The notes beneath the pieces are model-generated. The model had not been told where the DNA came from and made no database searches. It saw only the letters and a list, made by a program, of their open reading frames with translations. From Actinomycetes bacterium (GTDB lineage: Bacteria; Actinomycetota; Actinomycetes; Mycobacteriales; Mycobacteriaceae): 19,852 nucleotides of DNA. Within the stretch, counting starts at the first letter, position 1; each line of letters opens with the position of its first letter. Position numbers and translations under genes: made by a program. Positions 1 through 6,279 of this stretch are shown one piece after another. The stretch is taken from positions 1-19,852 of the forward strand of contig JAEZDV010000123.1 of the NCBI GenBank assembly GCA_023417985.1, in the 5' to 3' direction.

Positions 1-1
1 A

Positions 2-310
2 CCGAGCGACGCCACCCCCCCCGCCGCGACTCGCAATCCCTTCCCGGGCGGCGCGTCCTACATCGCGTCGAAGGCCGCGGTCTCCGCACTCGTGGAGACG
101 ATGGCACTCGAGTACCGGGGCGATCACATCCGGGTCAACGCACTGCTGCCCGTGGTGATCGACACGCCCGCCAACCGCGCAGCGATGCCCGACGCCGATA
201 CCAGCAAGTGGTCGCAACCGGCCGATGTCGCGAAGGTAATCGAGTTCCTGATTTCCGACGCGGGCTCGCCCATCACCGGCGCCCTGATTCCGGTGACCAA
301 CGTCGGCTGA
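2..310 (+). CDS. Short-chain dehydrogenase/reductase, C-terminal part (5' end outside window)
   Basis: An open frame enters from the left edge and ends with TGA at 308-310, giving about 102 residues of a longer protein. It shows the SDR active-site motif YxxxK as YIASK (codons from 59). This is followed by the usual helix and a segment, IRVNALLPVVIDTP, that matches the SDR pattern 'RVN-x-(V/I)-x-PG-x-(I/V)-x-TP'. The tail, with a PADVAKVIEFLISDAGSPITGA-like run, is the family's standard C-terminal 'S-x-x-ITG' region. SDRs of this type are NAD(P)-dependent oxidoreductases of about 250 residues, so the Rossmann cofactor-binding half lies outside the window. The substrate cannot be told. A hairpin at 436-463 may end this transcript, which separates it from the operator-controlled genes that follow. 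Confidence 0.88.
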   Translation, partial: PSDATPPAATRNPFPGGASYIASKAAVSALVETMALEYRGDHIRVNALLPVVIDTPANRAAMPDADTSKWSQPADVAKVIEFLISDAGSPITGALIPVTNVG

Positions 311-435
311 TCTTCGGGTGCCACGAACACCGACTCTCGAGACGAACAATCCGCCGGGACAACATCGGGCAGGTCGCTGGGTCAGGCGCACGCGAACCTT
401 TTCCGAATTCTGCTGAGACAGCGGACCACCCGCGA

Positions 436-463
436 TCGCGAGAGCGAATTGCCGCTCTCGCGA
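436..463. terminator. Candidate hairpin terminator after the SDR gene
   Basis: A perfect 11-bp inverted repeat, TCGCGAGAGCG / CGCTCTCGCGA, surrounds a 6-base loop AATTGC. There is no T tract, which is common for actinobacterial terminators. It lies 126 bases past the SDR stop codon and upstream of the next promoter, so termination is plausible. A protein-binding palindrome cannot be excluded. Confidence 0.45.
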
Positions 464-573
464 GTCGTCATGCAGACCCGTGACCCACACCACCGCATCC
501 GGCCGTACCGGGCCGAGTAGACGACTCTCCCCCGGGTAGGCCCGAGGCTTGTGGTGGCCGTTACGGTCGAACA

Positions 574-591
574 TATACCCCTGGGGGTATA
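574..591. promoter_or_regulatory. CsoR/CstR-family operator O1 (rhodanese promoter)
   Basis: TATACCCCTGGGGGTATA is an almost perfect 18-bp palindrome; only the central TG is asymmetric. It fits the G-tract operators of the CsoR/CstR/FrmR family (TACCC-N4-GGGTA core at 576-589). The right half merges into TATAGT (588-593), a good -10 hexamer, so a bound repressor would block RNA polymerase. The same core recurs before the microprotein, mmpL and repressor genes. The pattern and its repetition are seen directly; the regulator assignment is inferred from the CsoR-family gene at 3937. Confidence 0.85.
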
Positions 592-668
592 GTTGTCTCC
601 CTGAGCGGCGCATCCGGGCAATCCGCGAACACCCCCGGACCGCGACACGGAACTCGAGGAGTACACAA

Positions 669-983
669 ATGCAGGAAATCGACATCGAGGCCTTCTCCAC
701 TGCGTGGGAGGCCGGCGCAACGGTAGTGGATGTGCGCGAGGATCACGAGTACGAGAAGGCGCACGTTCCCGGAGCGCTCTGGATTCCACTCGGGGAGTTG
801 GGTTCTCGAATTCACGAAGTTCCTGATGCTGAAGTCGTCTATGTGATCTGCGCATCCGGTAGACGCAGCCTGTCCGGCGCCGACATTCTCGAGAGCACAG
901 GCCGTCGTGCGGTTTCGGTCGCCGGTGGTACGGCCGCATGGCTGCAATCCGGGCGTCCCGCAGAGCACGGTGGCACCCGGTGA
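669..983 (+). CDS. Single-domain rhodanese (sulfurtransferase)
   Basis: The 104-residue product is one rhodanese domain. It has the CH2A-like N-terminal signature VVDVREDHEYEKAHVPGA (residues 19-36) and the active-site loop CASGRRS with catalytic Cys61. The C-terminal part shows the usual GGTAAW motif. Such proteins carry a persulfide on the loop cysteine and pass sulfane sulfur between thiols, cyanide or protein acceptors in the cytoplasm. ATG at 669 is chosen because GAGGAG (656-661) lies 7 bases upstream; an earlier in-frame start near 549 would place operator O1 inside the gene. The protein lacks transmembrane segments. A DUF2892 membrane protein of the kind fused to rhodanese in YgaP is encoded separately at 4232. 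Control by the CsoR-family repressor through O1 is inferred. Confidence 0.95.
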   Translation: MQEIDIEAFSTAWEAGATVVDVREDHEYEKAHVPGALWIPLGELGSRIHEVPDAEVVYVICASGRRSLSGADILESTGRRAVSVAGGTAAWLQSGRPAEHGGTR

Positions 984-987
984 GCAC

Positions 988-1006
988 AGGCGCTGACAAT
1001 GCGCCT
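988..1006. terminator. Weak hairpin after the rhodanese gene
   Basis: AGGCGC / GCGCCT form a 6-bp stem with a 7-base loop starting 5 bases after the rhodanese stop codon. No T tract follows. The position suits a weak terminator separating the rhodanese from the microprotein promoter, but a stem this short could be chance in GC-rich DNA. Confidence 0.25.
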
Positions 1007-1059
1007 CGTATGCGACCCGTCATGAATCCACCACGGTGACAACCAACACGTGGAAAGCA

Positions 1060-1077
1060 TATACCCCTGGGGGTATC
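1060..1077. promoter_or_regulatory. CsoR/CstR-family operator O2 (microprotein promoter)
   Basis: TATACCCCTGGGGGTATC repeats O1 with one base changed at the right end. The core TACCCCTGGGGGTA is identical to that of O1. The right half leads into TATCAT (1074-1079), a plausible -10 hexamer, giving a short 5' leader before the ribosome binding site at 1099. Identity with O1 over 17 of 18 bases is direct evidence of co-regulation with the rhodanese. Confidence 0.85.
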
Positions 1078-1098
1078 ATGAGAGTTGATTGCAACCCT

Positions 1099-1105
1099 GA
1101 GGAGA
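1099..1105 (+). promoter_or_regulatory. Ribosome binding site that fixes the microprotein start
   Basis: GAGGAGA lies 5 bases before ATG 1111. Upstream in-frame starts (1036, 1078) lie before or against operator O2 and lack such a site. They would also add residues not expected before the Cys-rich motif. Confidence 0.75.
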
Positions 1106-1110
1106 ATCAC

Positions 1111-1281
1111 ATGTGTTACCCCGTTACCTGCTCGACCTGCAAGAAGACGACCTGGGGAGGGTGCGGCCGGCACGTCGACAGCGTCATGAAGTCCGTCCCC
1201 GCCTCCCGTCGCTGCACATGCAAGAAGGACACCGAGGCCAGCACCACGACCGGCTTCTTCAGTCGGCTTTTCGGTCGCTGA
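1111..1281 (+). CDS. 56-residue cysteine-rich microprotein, operator-controlled
   Basis: The product begins MCYPVTCSTCKKTTWGGCGR and has six cysteines (C2, C7, C10, C18, C35, C37) and one histidine (H21) in 56 residues. The first four cysteines include a CxxC pair followed by a TW-GGCG-H motif; the last two form a CxC. A basic, Thr-rich tail ends in FFSRLFGR. I recall similar small proteins (MCxxxxCxxCgKtTWxGCGxH) annotated as hypothetical in actinobacteria, but know no assigned function. The Cys pattern suggests a zinc-knuckle-like fold, metal binding, or a thiol carrier or acceptor of sulfane sulfur. It sits between the rhodanese and mmpL genes with its own copy of the operator, so a role in the same stress response is likely. 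There is no signal peptide and no clear membrane segment. Confidence 0.85.
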   Translation: MCYPVTCSTCKKTTWGGCGRHVDSVMKSVPASRRCTCKKDTEASTTTGFFSRLFGR

Positions 1282-1520
1282 CTCCGTAAGATAAGGAAGC
1301 CCGGGGCTCTTTCGCCGATCCGGCAGATACCGCTCGAACGCGGCCGCCGCCCTCAGCCTCCAAACCTGCGCACCGCACGACAAGACGCCACCCACCTCGC
1401 TCAGGGGGCTCAGGTACGTGCGTTCCGACACTGACTAAGCCTGTCTACTACTGCGATTCAGCGTCGAACTGCCGCGCGTCTTCTCACCCTCCCCGTTACT
1501 CGACCGCAGAACCCTTCCGG

Positions 1521-1534
1521 TACCCCCCTGGGTA
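1521..1534. promoter_or_regulatory. CsoR/CstR-family operator O3a (upstream mmpL site)
   Basis: TACCCCCCTGGGTA keeps the TACCC and GGGTA half-sites with a 4-base spacer, as in O1 and O2, but with the G-tract shifted. It begins exactly 20 bases before O3b, about two helical turns, so two repressor tetramers could bind the same DNA face. Confidence 0.7.
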
Positions 1535-1540
1535 TTTTAT

Positions 1541-1554
1541 TACCCCGGGGGGTA
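1541..1554. promoter_or_regulatory. CsoR/CstR-family operator O3b (mmpL promoter)
   Basis: TACCCCGGGGGGTA is the second mmpL site, with the same half-sites and 4-base spacer. It runs into TATATCAT, which contains TATCAT (1555-1560), the same -10-like hexamer found after O2. Repression of mmpL by the CsoR-family protein is inferred. Confidence 0.78.
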
Positions 1555-1620
1555 TATCATTTACGGTCGTGCCCCGCGTGGCAGCTGTCCGAGGACGGTC
1601 GCTCGCCGCGCAAGTTCAGT

Positions 1621-1635
1621 GGGTGCACTGCACCC
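1621..1635. repeat. Perfect 15-bp palindrome in the mmpL leader
   Basis: GGGTGCA-C-TGCACCC is a perfect 7-bp inverted repeat around one base, 37 bases before the mmpL start codon. It lies downstream of the presumed promoter, so it could be a roadblock operator for another regulator or an RNA element. It does not match the TACCC-N4-GGGTA operators. A degenerate ATAC...GTAT motif follows at 1642-1657. Confidence 0.5.
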
Positions 1636-1671
1636 GAATTAATACCCCCACCCGTATAGGAGCTCAAGAGT

Positions 1672-3855
1672 ATGAGCAGCAAGCACGCCGTCGACGGCGA
1701 CCAGCCGCCGAAGATGGCGAAGGAGAAACCGGGAACCGTCCCGACGAAAACGGGCGGCATGCTGGCCCGCATGGGAGCGGTCATGGCCACCCACGCGAAG
1801 TGGGTTTTCGGCGTGTGGCTGATCGCCCTCGTCGCACTGGGGTCTGCCGCCCCGACCGTGTTCAGCTCGCTCGCCGGCGCCGGCTGGCAGGCGAACGGCT
1901 CGGAATCCGTCCAGGTCCGCGATCTCGCCCAGGAACACTTCGGCGGCAACTCGTCCGCCGCGGTCCAGGTAGTGGTGCACTCGGATGCCGTTCCGGTCTC
2001 CGATCCCTCCGTCCAGCAGGTCGTCGACGAGGCCACTGCGGTCTTCGCAGACGACCCGCGCTTCGGCGAGGTCATCGCACCCCAGCCGGGGATGTCGATC
2101 AGCCCGGACGGGCACACCGGCATCCTGATCGCGGGTGCGAACGCGAGCACCGACGAGATGGTCAAAGCCGTCGACGAACTCAAAGCCGAACTGACCGCCC
2201 TCTCGAGGGATGGCGTCGAGGTCTACCCGACCGGTGCGTCCGCGCTGTGGAGCGACTTCAACGAGGCCAACCACGACGCGATGATCAAGGCGGAGATGTT
2301 CTCCTGGCCCGTGACGCTCGCGATCATGGTGCTCGCATTCGGCTCCCTCGTCGCCGCGGGACTACCACTGCTGCTCACCCTTGCGGGACTGGTCGCCTCG
2401 GCAGGCGGACTCGTCCTGCTCAATGAGGTCACTCCGATTTCGGTGTGGGCCATGAACTTTGCGATGATGTTCGCACTCGCGCTCGGTATCGACTACGCGC
2501 TGTTCATCGTCGCGCGCTTCCGAGACGCACTGAGCAAGACCGGAGATCCACGCGCCGCGGTGGCCGAGACGATGGACACCGCCGGCAAGGCTGTGGTGCT
2601 GTCGGGCCTGACCGTGCTGGTGAGCTTGTCCGCTGTGCTCCTCGTGCCCGCCCCCGCTGTCAGGACCATGGCCGTCGGGATCATGCTTGCGGTGACATTC
2701 GTCCTTGCCGCAACCCTGACGCTTCTTCCGGCGGTGCTCGGCAAGATCGGACCGAAGGTCAATGCCGGCGCGCTCCCGTACGCCAAGCGGCAGCAGCACC
2801 GGTCTCCGAAGTTCGAGGCATGGGGCAACCTGCTCCACAAGCACCCGTGGCCCTTCGCCATCGGATCGCTTCTCGTGCTGATCGCCCTCTCGATTCCGGT
2901 GCTGGGCCTCAAGGTCGCGATGCCGTCGATCCAGGTGGTGCCCACCGACGCACCCGTCCGACAGGGCTACGAACTCGTCCAGTCCCAGATGGGCGAGGGC
3001 GCACCGGGCATGCTCCAGATCATCAGCCCGGCTGCCGACGCCGACGCGGCAGCGACCACGGCGCGGGAAACCGAAGGCATCTCGATGGTCACCCCGCCGA
3101 TGCCGGCGATGGACGGCTCCGACTACGTGATGCTCCAGGCCGTCCCGAACGTCGACCCGTCGGACGACGCGATGGGCTCGATCCTGGATCGCTTGCGTGC
3201 CGACCTGCCGTCGCAGGCACTGGTCGGCGGCGCGCCCGCGGAGAACCTCGACCTGCAGCAGGCACTCAACGACTACCTCCCCATCATCATCGGGGTCATC
3301 CTCGCCCTCGGATTCCTGTTGCTGCTGGTTGCGCTGCAGGCCCCGCTGATCGCCATCCTCGGCACGATCGTCAGTCTGCTCTCGACCGCGGCCGCGTTCG
3401 GAGTCGCCAAGCTGATCTTCCAGGACGGACACGGAGCCGGGCTGCTCGGCTTCACCCCGCAGGGCTTCCTCGACGGCTGGGGACCGGTGTTCTTCTTCGC
3501 GATGATCTTCGCCATTGCAATGGACTACACCGTGTTCTTGCTCTCGACCGCCAAGGAACACTACGAAGAGTCGGGTGACCCGAAGGTTGCCCAGGTGATG
3601 GGTCTGGCGCACTCCGGCCGGGTCATCGCTGCCGCAGCAGCGGTCATGGTGGCGGTGTTCTTCACCTTCGCATTCGCCGAACCGCTGCCGCCGAAGGAAA
3701 TGGGCATCATCCTGGGCGTCGCAGTCCTGCTCGACGCGGTCCTCATCCGCCTCGTCCTGCTGCCGGTCCTCCTGCGACTGACCGGTCACGCCGCCTGGTG
3801 GTCGCCGGCCTGGCTTCGCCGGATCCTGCCGTCGATCAGCTTCTCGCACGGCTGA
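1672..3855 (+). CDS. MmpL/YdfJ-type RND superfamily transporter
   Basis: The 727-residue product has the MMPL layout: a cytoplasmic N-terminus, TM1 near 44-64, an extracytoplasmic domain (about 65-208), then a bundle of five TM helices (about 210-357). A second extracytoplasmic domain (about 415-535) and a second TM bundle (about 536-705) follow. Each bundle carries the Asp-Tyr pair of the proton relay, D274-Y275 in GIDYALF and D618-Y619 in AMDYTVF, as in MmpL3-type proteins. Members export lipids, siderophores or hydrophobic compounds using proton-motive force. No cysteine is present, so it is not a thiol acceptor itself. ATG 1672 is preceded by AGGAG (1658-1662). Two operators in its promoter place it in the CsoR-family regulon, which is unusual company for an RND pump. 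The substrate is unknown; a persulfidated, polysulfide or oxidised-sulfur compound is a guess from context. Confidence 0.93.
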   Translation: MSSKHAVDGDQPPKMAKEKPGTVPTKTGGMLARMGAVMATHAKWVFGVWLIALVALGSAAPTVFSSLAGAGWQANGSESVQVRDLAQEHFGGNSSAAVQVVVHSDAVPVSDPSVQQVVDEATAVFADDPRFGEVIAPQPGMSISPDGHTGILIAGANASTDEMVKAVDELKAELTALSRDGVEVYPTGASALWSDFNEANHDAMIKAEMFSWPVTLAIMVLAFGSLVAAGLPLLLTLAGLVASAGGLVLLNEVTPISVWAMNFAMMFALALGIDYALFIVARFRDALSKTGDPRAAVAETMDTAGKAVVLSGLTVLVSLSAVLLVPAPAVRTMAVGIMLAVTFVLAATLTLLPAVLGKIGPKVNAGALPYAKRQQHRSPKFEAWGNLLHKHPWPFAIGSLLVLIALSIPVLGLKVAMPSIQVVPTDAPVRQGYELVQSQMGEGAPGMLQIISPAADADAAATTARETEGISMVTPPMPAMDGSDYVMLQAVPNVDPSDDAMGSILDRLRADLPSQALVGGAPAENLDLQQALNDYLPIIIGVILALGFLLLLVALQAPLIAILGTIVSLLSTAAAFGVAKLIFQDGHGAGLLGFTPQGFLDGWGPVFFFAMIFAIAMDYTVFLLSTAKEHYEESGDPKVAQVMGLAHSGRVIAAAAAVMVAVFFTFAFAEPLPPKEMGIILGVAVLLDAVLIRLVLLPVLLRLTGHAAWWSPAWLRRILPSISFSHG

Positions 3856-3861
3856 CGCGAG

Positions 3862-3897
3862 GTATGCGCGTGGCGGGATTCACCCCGCCACGCATAC
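3862..3897. terminator. Hairpin terminator after mmpL, merging with operator O4
   Basis: GCGTGGCGGG (3868-3877) pairs perfectly with CCCGCCACGC (3884-3893) around a 6-base loop. GTAT (3862-3865) and ATAC (3894-3897) extend the stem past a 2-base bulge. It begins 7 bases after the mmpL stop codon. The outer right arm is also the left end of operator O4. No T tract is present. Confidence 0.65.
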
Positions 3898-3909
3898 CCC
3901 CTGGGGTAT
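3894..3909. promoter_or_regulatory. CsoR/CstR-family operator O4 (autoregulatory site)
   Basis: ATACCCCCTGGGGTAT has the same core as O1-O3 (TACCC-CCTG-GGGTA with 4-base spacer). It leads into TATAGT (3907-3912), the same -10 hexamer as in O1. It stands 27 bases before the start codon of the CsoR-family repressor, so negative autoregulation of the three-gene operon is the simplest reading. Confidence 0.85.
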
Positions 3910-3924
3910 AGTGGAAGCTGTTGA

Positions 3925-4206
<282 letters not shown>

Positions 4207-4231
4207 CAGACTCGCAAGAAAGGGGAAGTTC

Positions 4232-4486
4232 GTGACGCGCCTGCCACGTCCAGAGAGTTGGACAGTCGAACGTGTCGTTCCACTCATGGCCGGGGTGATG
4301 GTCCTGATAAGCGTGGCACTTACGCTTGCGCTCTCACCGTGGTGGCTGATCCTCACCGGATTCGTGGGCGCCAACCTGATCTTCTACTCCGCGGCCGGAT
4401 GGTGCCCCGCCAGTCTCGTTATGCAGAAGGCCGGTCTGGAGCGGGCGAGCTGCCACGTCCCGGCGACCACCACTCGAACTCACTGA
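4232..4486 (+). CDS. DUF2892 (YgaP-type) two-TM membrane protein
   Basis: The 84-residue product has a short N-terminus, two hydrophobic helices (about 15-35 and 37-56) and then a GWCPASLVMQKAGL motif with Cys58. This matches the YgaP-like transmembrane domain (DUF2892), whose signature is a G-(F/W)-CP motif after TM2. In Escherichia coli YgaP the same membrane unit is fused to a rhodanese; here the rhodanese is a separate gene at 669. A second cysteine (C74) lies in the polar tail. The start is GTG 4232, preceded by AAGGGGAA; the gene lies 25 bases after the repressor stop and in the same operon. A role in moving or sensing reactive sulfur at the membrane is inferred from context. Confidence 0.88.
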   Translation: MTRLPRPESWTVERVVPLMAGVMVLISVALTLALSPWWLILTGFVGANLIFYSAAGWCPASLVMQKAGLERASCHVPATTTRTH

Positions 4487-4518
4487 AATCAGCCCCACGG
4501 GGTGAAGGGAGACCGACG

Positions 4519-4920
4519 ATGAAACTCGCACTGTCCACCTCAATGCAGACCACGTTCGCCGACGCCGTCGAGCAAACGCGAACGGCTTTGCAGAGCCAAG
4601 GATTCGGAGTACTCACCGAGATCGACATGCAGGCGACGCTCAAGGCGAAGCTCGACGAAGACATGGAACATTACGTCATCCTCGGTGCCTGCAATCCGCC
4701 CCTCGCGCACCGGGCCGTCGAGGTCGACCGTCAGATCGGGTTGCTGCTGCCCTGCAACGTCGTCGTGCGCGAGGATCCGGCCACCGAAGGCCGTGTCTTG
4801 GTGGAAGCGATGAACCCGCAGCTCATGGTGCAGGTCACCGGAGAACCCGAACTCGAAGCTGTCGCCGAGGACGCCGGGAAGCGTCTCCAGGCCGCGATCG
4901 ACGCCCTGGCCACCCAATAG
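4519..4920 (+). CDS. DUF302 family protein
   Basis: The 133-residue product is a single DUF302 domain. It has VLTEIDMQATLKAKL (31-45), the ILGACNPPLA motif with Cys58, and the IGLLLPCNVVV motif with Cys79. Both cysteines belong to the family signatures. The biochemical role of DUF302 is not established; the domain is found near sulfur and redox genes in many bacteria. There is no signal peptide or membrane segment. ATG 4519 follows GAAGGGA (4504-4510) and is 32 bases after the DUF2892 gene, so it is the last gene of the repressor operon. The paired conserved cysteines suggest a heme, metal, or sulfane-sulfur binding or reducing role, but this is inference. Confidence 0.9.
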   Translation: MKLALSTSMQTTFADAVEQTRTALQSQGFGVLTEIDMQATLKAKLDEDMEHYVILGACNPPLAHRAVEVDRQIGLLLPCNVVVREDPATEGRVLVEAMNPQLMVQVTGEPELEAVAEDAGKRLQAAIDALATQ

Positions 4921-4992
4921 TGAGCAACGCAATCCGTTTCGATGAGTCCGGTTACGCCGCAGCAATACTCGCGGTCTGAGCCGATCTCGTCC

Positions 4993-5027
4993 CGGTGACG
5001 TGGTCGACGGACTCGACCACGTCACCG
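4993..5027. terminator. Bidirectional terminator between convergent operons
   Basis: A perfect 15-bp stem (4993-5007 with 5013-5027; arm CGGTGACGTGGTCGA) closes a 5-base loop CGGAC. It lies 72 bases after the DUF302 stop and directly abuts the stop codon (5028-5030) of the convergent CoA-transferase gene. It is the longest perfect hairpin I found in the window and its position fits termination from both sides. Confidence 0.8.
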
Positions 5028-6251
5028 TCAGCCGACGATGCCCGCTTCTCGCAGTCCCGCAACCTGTGCGTCCGTCAGGCCCAGCCCGGCGAGCACAGCA
5101 TCGGTGTGCTGTCCGAGAGCGGGCACCGGGCGCATCGGGAGTTCGACATCGCGAAAATTCATCGGTGGCAACAAGCCCCGCACCGCCCCGGCCTCGGTGT
5201 CCACCTCACGCCACCGATCGCGTGACGTGATCTGCGGGTGCTCGATGAGCCCGCGCAGGTCTCGAAGCTGTGCCGCAGGAATTCCTGCGGCAGCGAGCTT
5301 CTCGTCGAGAGCGACTGCGGTGAAGCGGCGTGTCGCGTCGCCGACCAGTTTGTCGACCTCGTGACGTCGGCGTACCCGCTCGACGTTCGTCGCGTAGCGG
5401 GGGTCGCTCGCGAGATCAGGTACTCCCAGCACCTCGGTCACCAAGGTGCGCCACCCGCGGTCGTTCTGCACCCCGATGAGAATCTCGCCGTCCGACGTCG
5501 GGTACTTGTCGTACGGAGTGATCGACGTGTGTGCCAGCCCCATCCGGGGAACCTGCCGATCCTGATACATCTGCAGATACATCGGGTACCCCAGCCATTC
5601 CGCCGTGGCATCGAACATCGACACGTCGATCGTCGCGCCGACCCCCGTCCGGTGCCTGCGCAACAGAGCGGCTTGGATCGACGTCAGTGCGTACATTCCG
5701 GCCGCGATGTCGGACGTGGGGATGCCGGTCTTCACGGCCGTTTCGGGAGTTCCGGTGATCGAGCACAATCCGGTTTCAGACTGGACCAGCAGGTCGTAGG
5801 CCTTCCGATCCCGCATCGGACCCTCGGTGCCGTATCCCGTCATGTTCACTACCACCAACTCGGGATGGTCGGCGCGGAGCACGTCGGCGCCGAGCCCGAG
5901 TCGATCCACCGCGCCGGGGGCGAGATTCTGCACGAACACGTCCGCCCCGGCGACCAGCGCCTTGACTGCCTCGACACCGGCCGGGGACTTCAAGTCCACT
6001 GCGAACGATTCCTTGCCGCGGTTGAGCCAGACGAAATGTGCGGCGAGGCCGCGCACGGCGCTGTCGTAATCTCGCGCGAAATCGCCGTCACCGACCCGTT
6101 CCACCTTCACCACCCGCGCCCCGAGATCTGCGAGATGCCGGGTGGCGAGGGGGGCCGCGACAGCCTGTTCGAGGCTGACCACAGTCACCCCTTCGAGCGG
6201 CAGTTCAGCGGTGTGGCCGGTGGCCGTCGACTCCGATCGATGGCTCGTCAC
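5028..6251 (-). CDS. Family III CoA-transferase (CaiB/BaiF type)
   Basis: The 407-residue product has the start region LPLEGVTVVSLEQAVAAPLA, the NRGKESFAVDLKSP segment (78-90) and the RKAYDLLVQSETGL motif. Asp153 in that motif aligns with the catalytic aspartate of formyl-CoA transferase. These enzymes move CoA between carboxylic acids through an aspartyl-CoA anhydride intermediate; some relatives are racemases such as AMACR. The downstream DVSMFDATAEWLGYP region and the C-terminal GQHTDAVLAGLGL tail complete the fold. GTG 6251 is chosen because AGGAAAGGA lies 8 bases upstream; earlier starts would run back into the preceding dehydrogenase gene. It is last in the seven-gene acyl-CoA operon, 28 bases after the dehydrogenase stop, so it may activate the pathway substrate as its CoA thioester. 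Substrate unknown. Confidence 0.92.
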   Translation of the reverse strand: MTSHRSESTATGHTAELPLEGVTVVSLEQAVAAPLATRHLADLGARVVKVERVGDGDFARDYDSAVRGLAAHFVWLNRGKESFAVDLKSPAGVEAVKALVAGADVFVQNLAPGAVDRLGLGADVLRADHPELVVVNMTGYGTEGPMRDRKAYDLLVQSETGLCSITGTPETAVKTGIPTSDIAAGMYALTSIQAALLRRHRTGVGATIDVSMFDATAEWLGYPMYLQMYQDRQVPRMGLAHTSITPYDKYPTSDGEILIGVQNDRGWRTLVTEVLGVPDLASDPRYATNVERVRRRHEVDKLVGDATRRFTAVALDEKLAAAGIPAAQLRDLRGLIEHPQITSRDRWREVDTEAGAVRGLLPPMNFRDVELPMRPVPALGQHTDAVLAGLGLTDAQVAGLREAGIVG

Positions 6252-6259
6252 GCGAACCG

Positions 6260-6268
6260 TCCTTTCCT
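6260..6268 (-). promoter_or_regulatory. Ribosome binding site that fixes the CoA-transferase start
   Basis: On the minus strand AGGAAAGGA stands 8 bases before GTG 6251, in the 28-base gap after the preceding gene. It supports this GTG over longer in-frame versions that overlap the dehydrogenase gene. Confidence 0.65.
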
Positions 6269-6279
6269 GATATGAGGCG

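Larger units (their letters stand above)
311..668. other. Intergenic region between SDR and rhodanese genes
   Basis: No convincing gene is seen in these 358 bases. It contains a hairpin (436-463), then the first CsoR-family operator (574-591) with a TATAGT -10-like hexamer at 588-593, and the rhodanese ribosome binding site GAGGAG at 656-661. Minus-strand open frames here run straight through the operators and the rhodanese gene, and look like GC-driven shadows. Confidence 0.6.
1282..1671. other. Intergenic region between the microprotein and mmpL genes
   Basis: No gene can be supported in these 390 bases. Bases 1282-1520 show nothing beyond a very small hairpin near 1290-1301. The right part holds two tandem operators (1521-1534 and 1541-1554), a -10-like TATCAT at 1555-1560, a 15-bp palindrome (1621-1635), and the mmpL ribosome binding site AGGAG (1658-1662). 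If transcription starts just after the -10, mmpL has a 5' leader of about 100 bases. Confidence 0.6.

Noticed and set aside
1290..1301. Small hairpin (AGCCC-G-GGGCT) after the microprotein gene as a terminator
   Set aside because: With a realistic loop the stem is only 4 bp and no T tract follows; likely chance.
382..1431. Long minus-strand open frame across the rhodanese region
   Set aside because: It covers two operators, the rhodanese and the microprotein; its product is Arg-rich with no recognisable domain. It is a GC-bias shadow.
1642..1657. ATACCCCCACCCGTAT as a sixth CsoR-type operator
   Set aside because: The right half lacks GGG on the correct strand; only the outer ATAC/GTAT is symmetric. 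Mentioned as a degenerate element, not as an operator.
2362..3849. Minus-strand open frame of 495 codons opposite mmpL
   Set aside because: The product is rich in His, Arg, Glu and Asp with low complexity, the typical mirror of hydrophobic codons. The plus strand encodes a clear MmpL protein.
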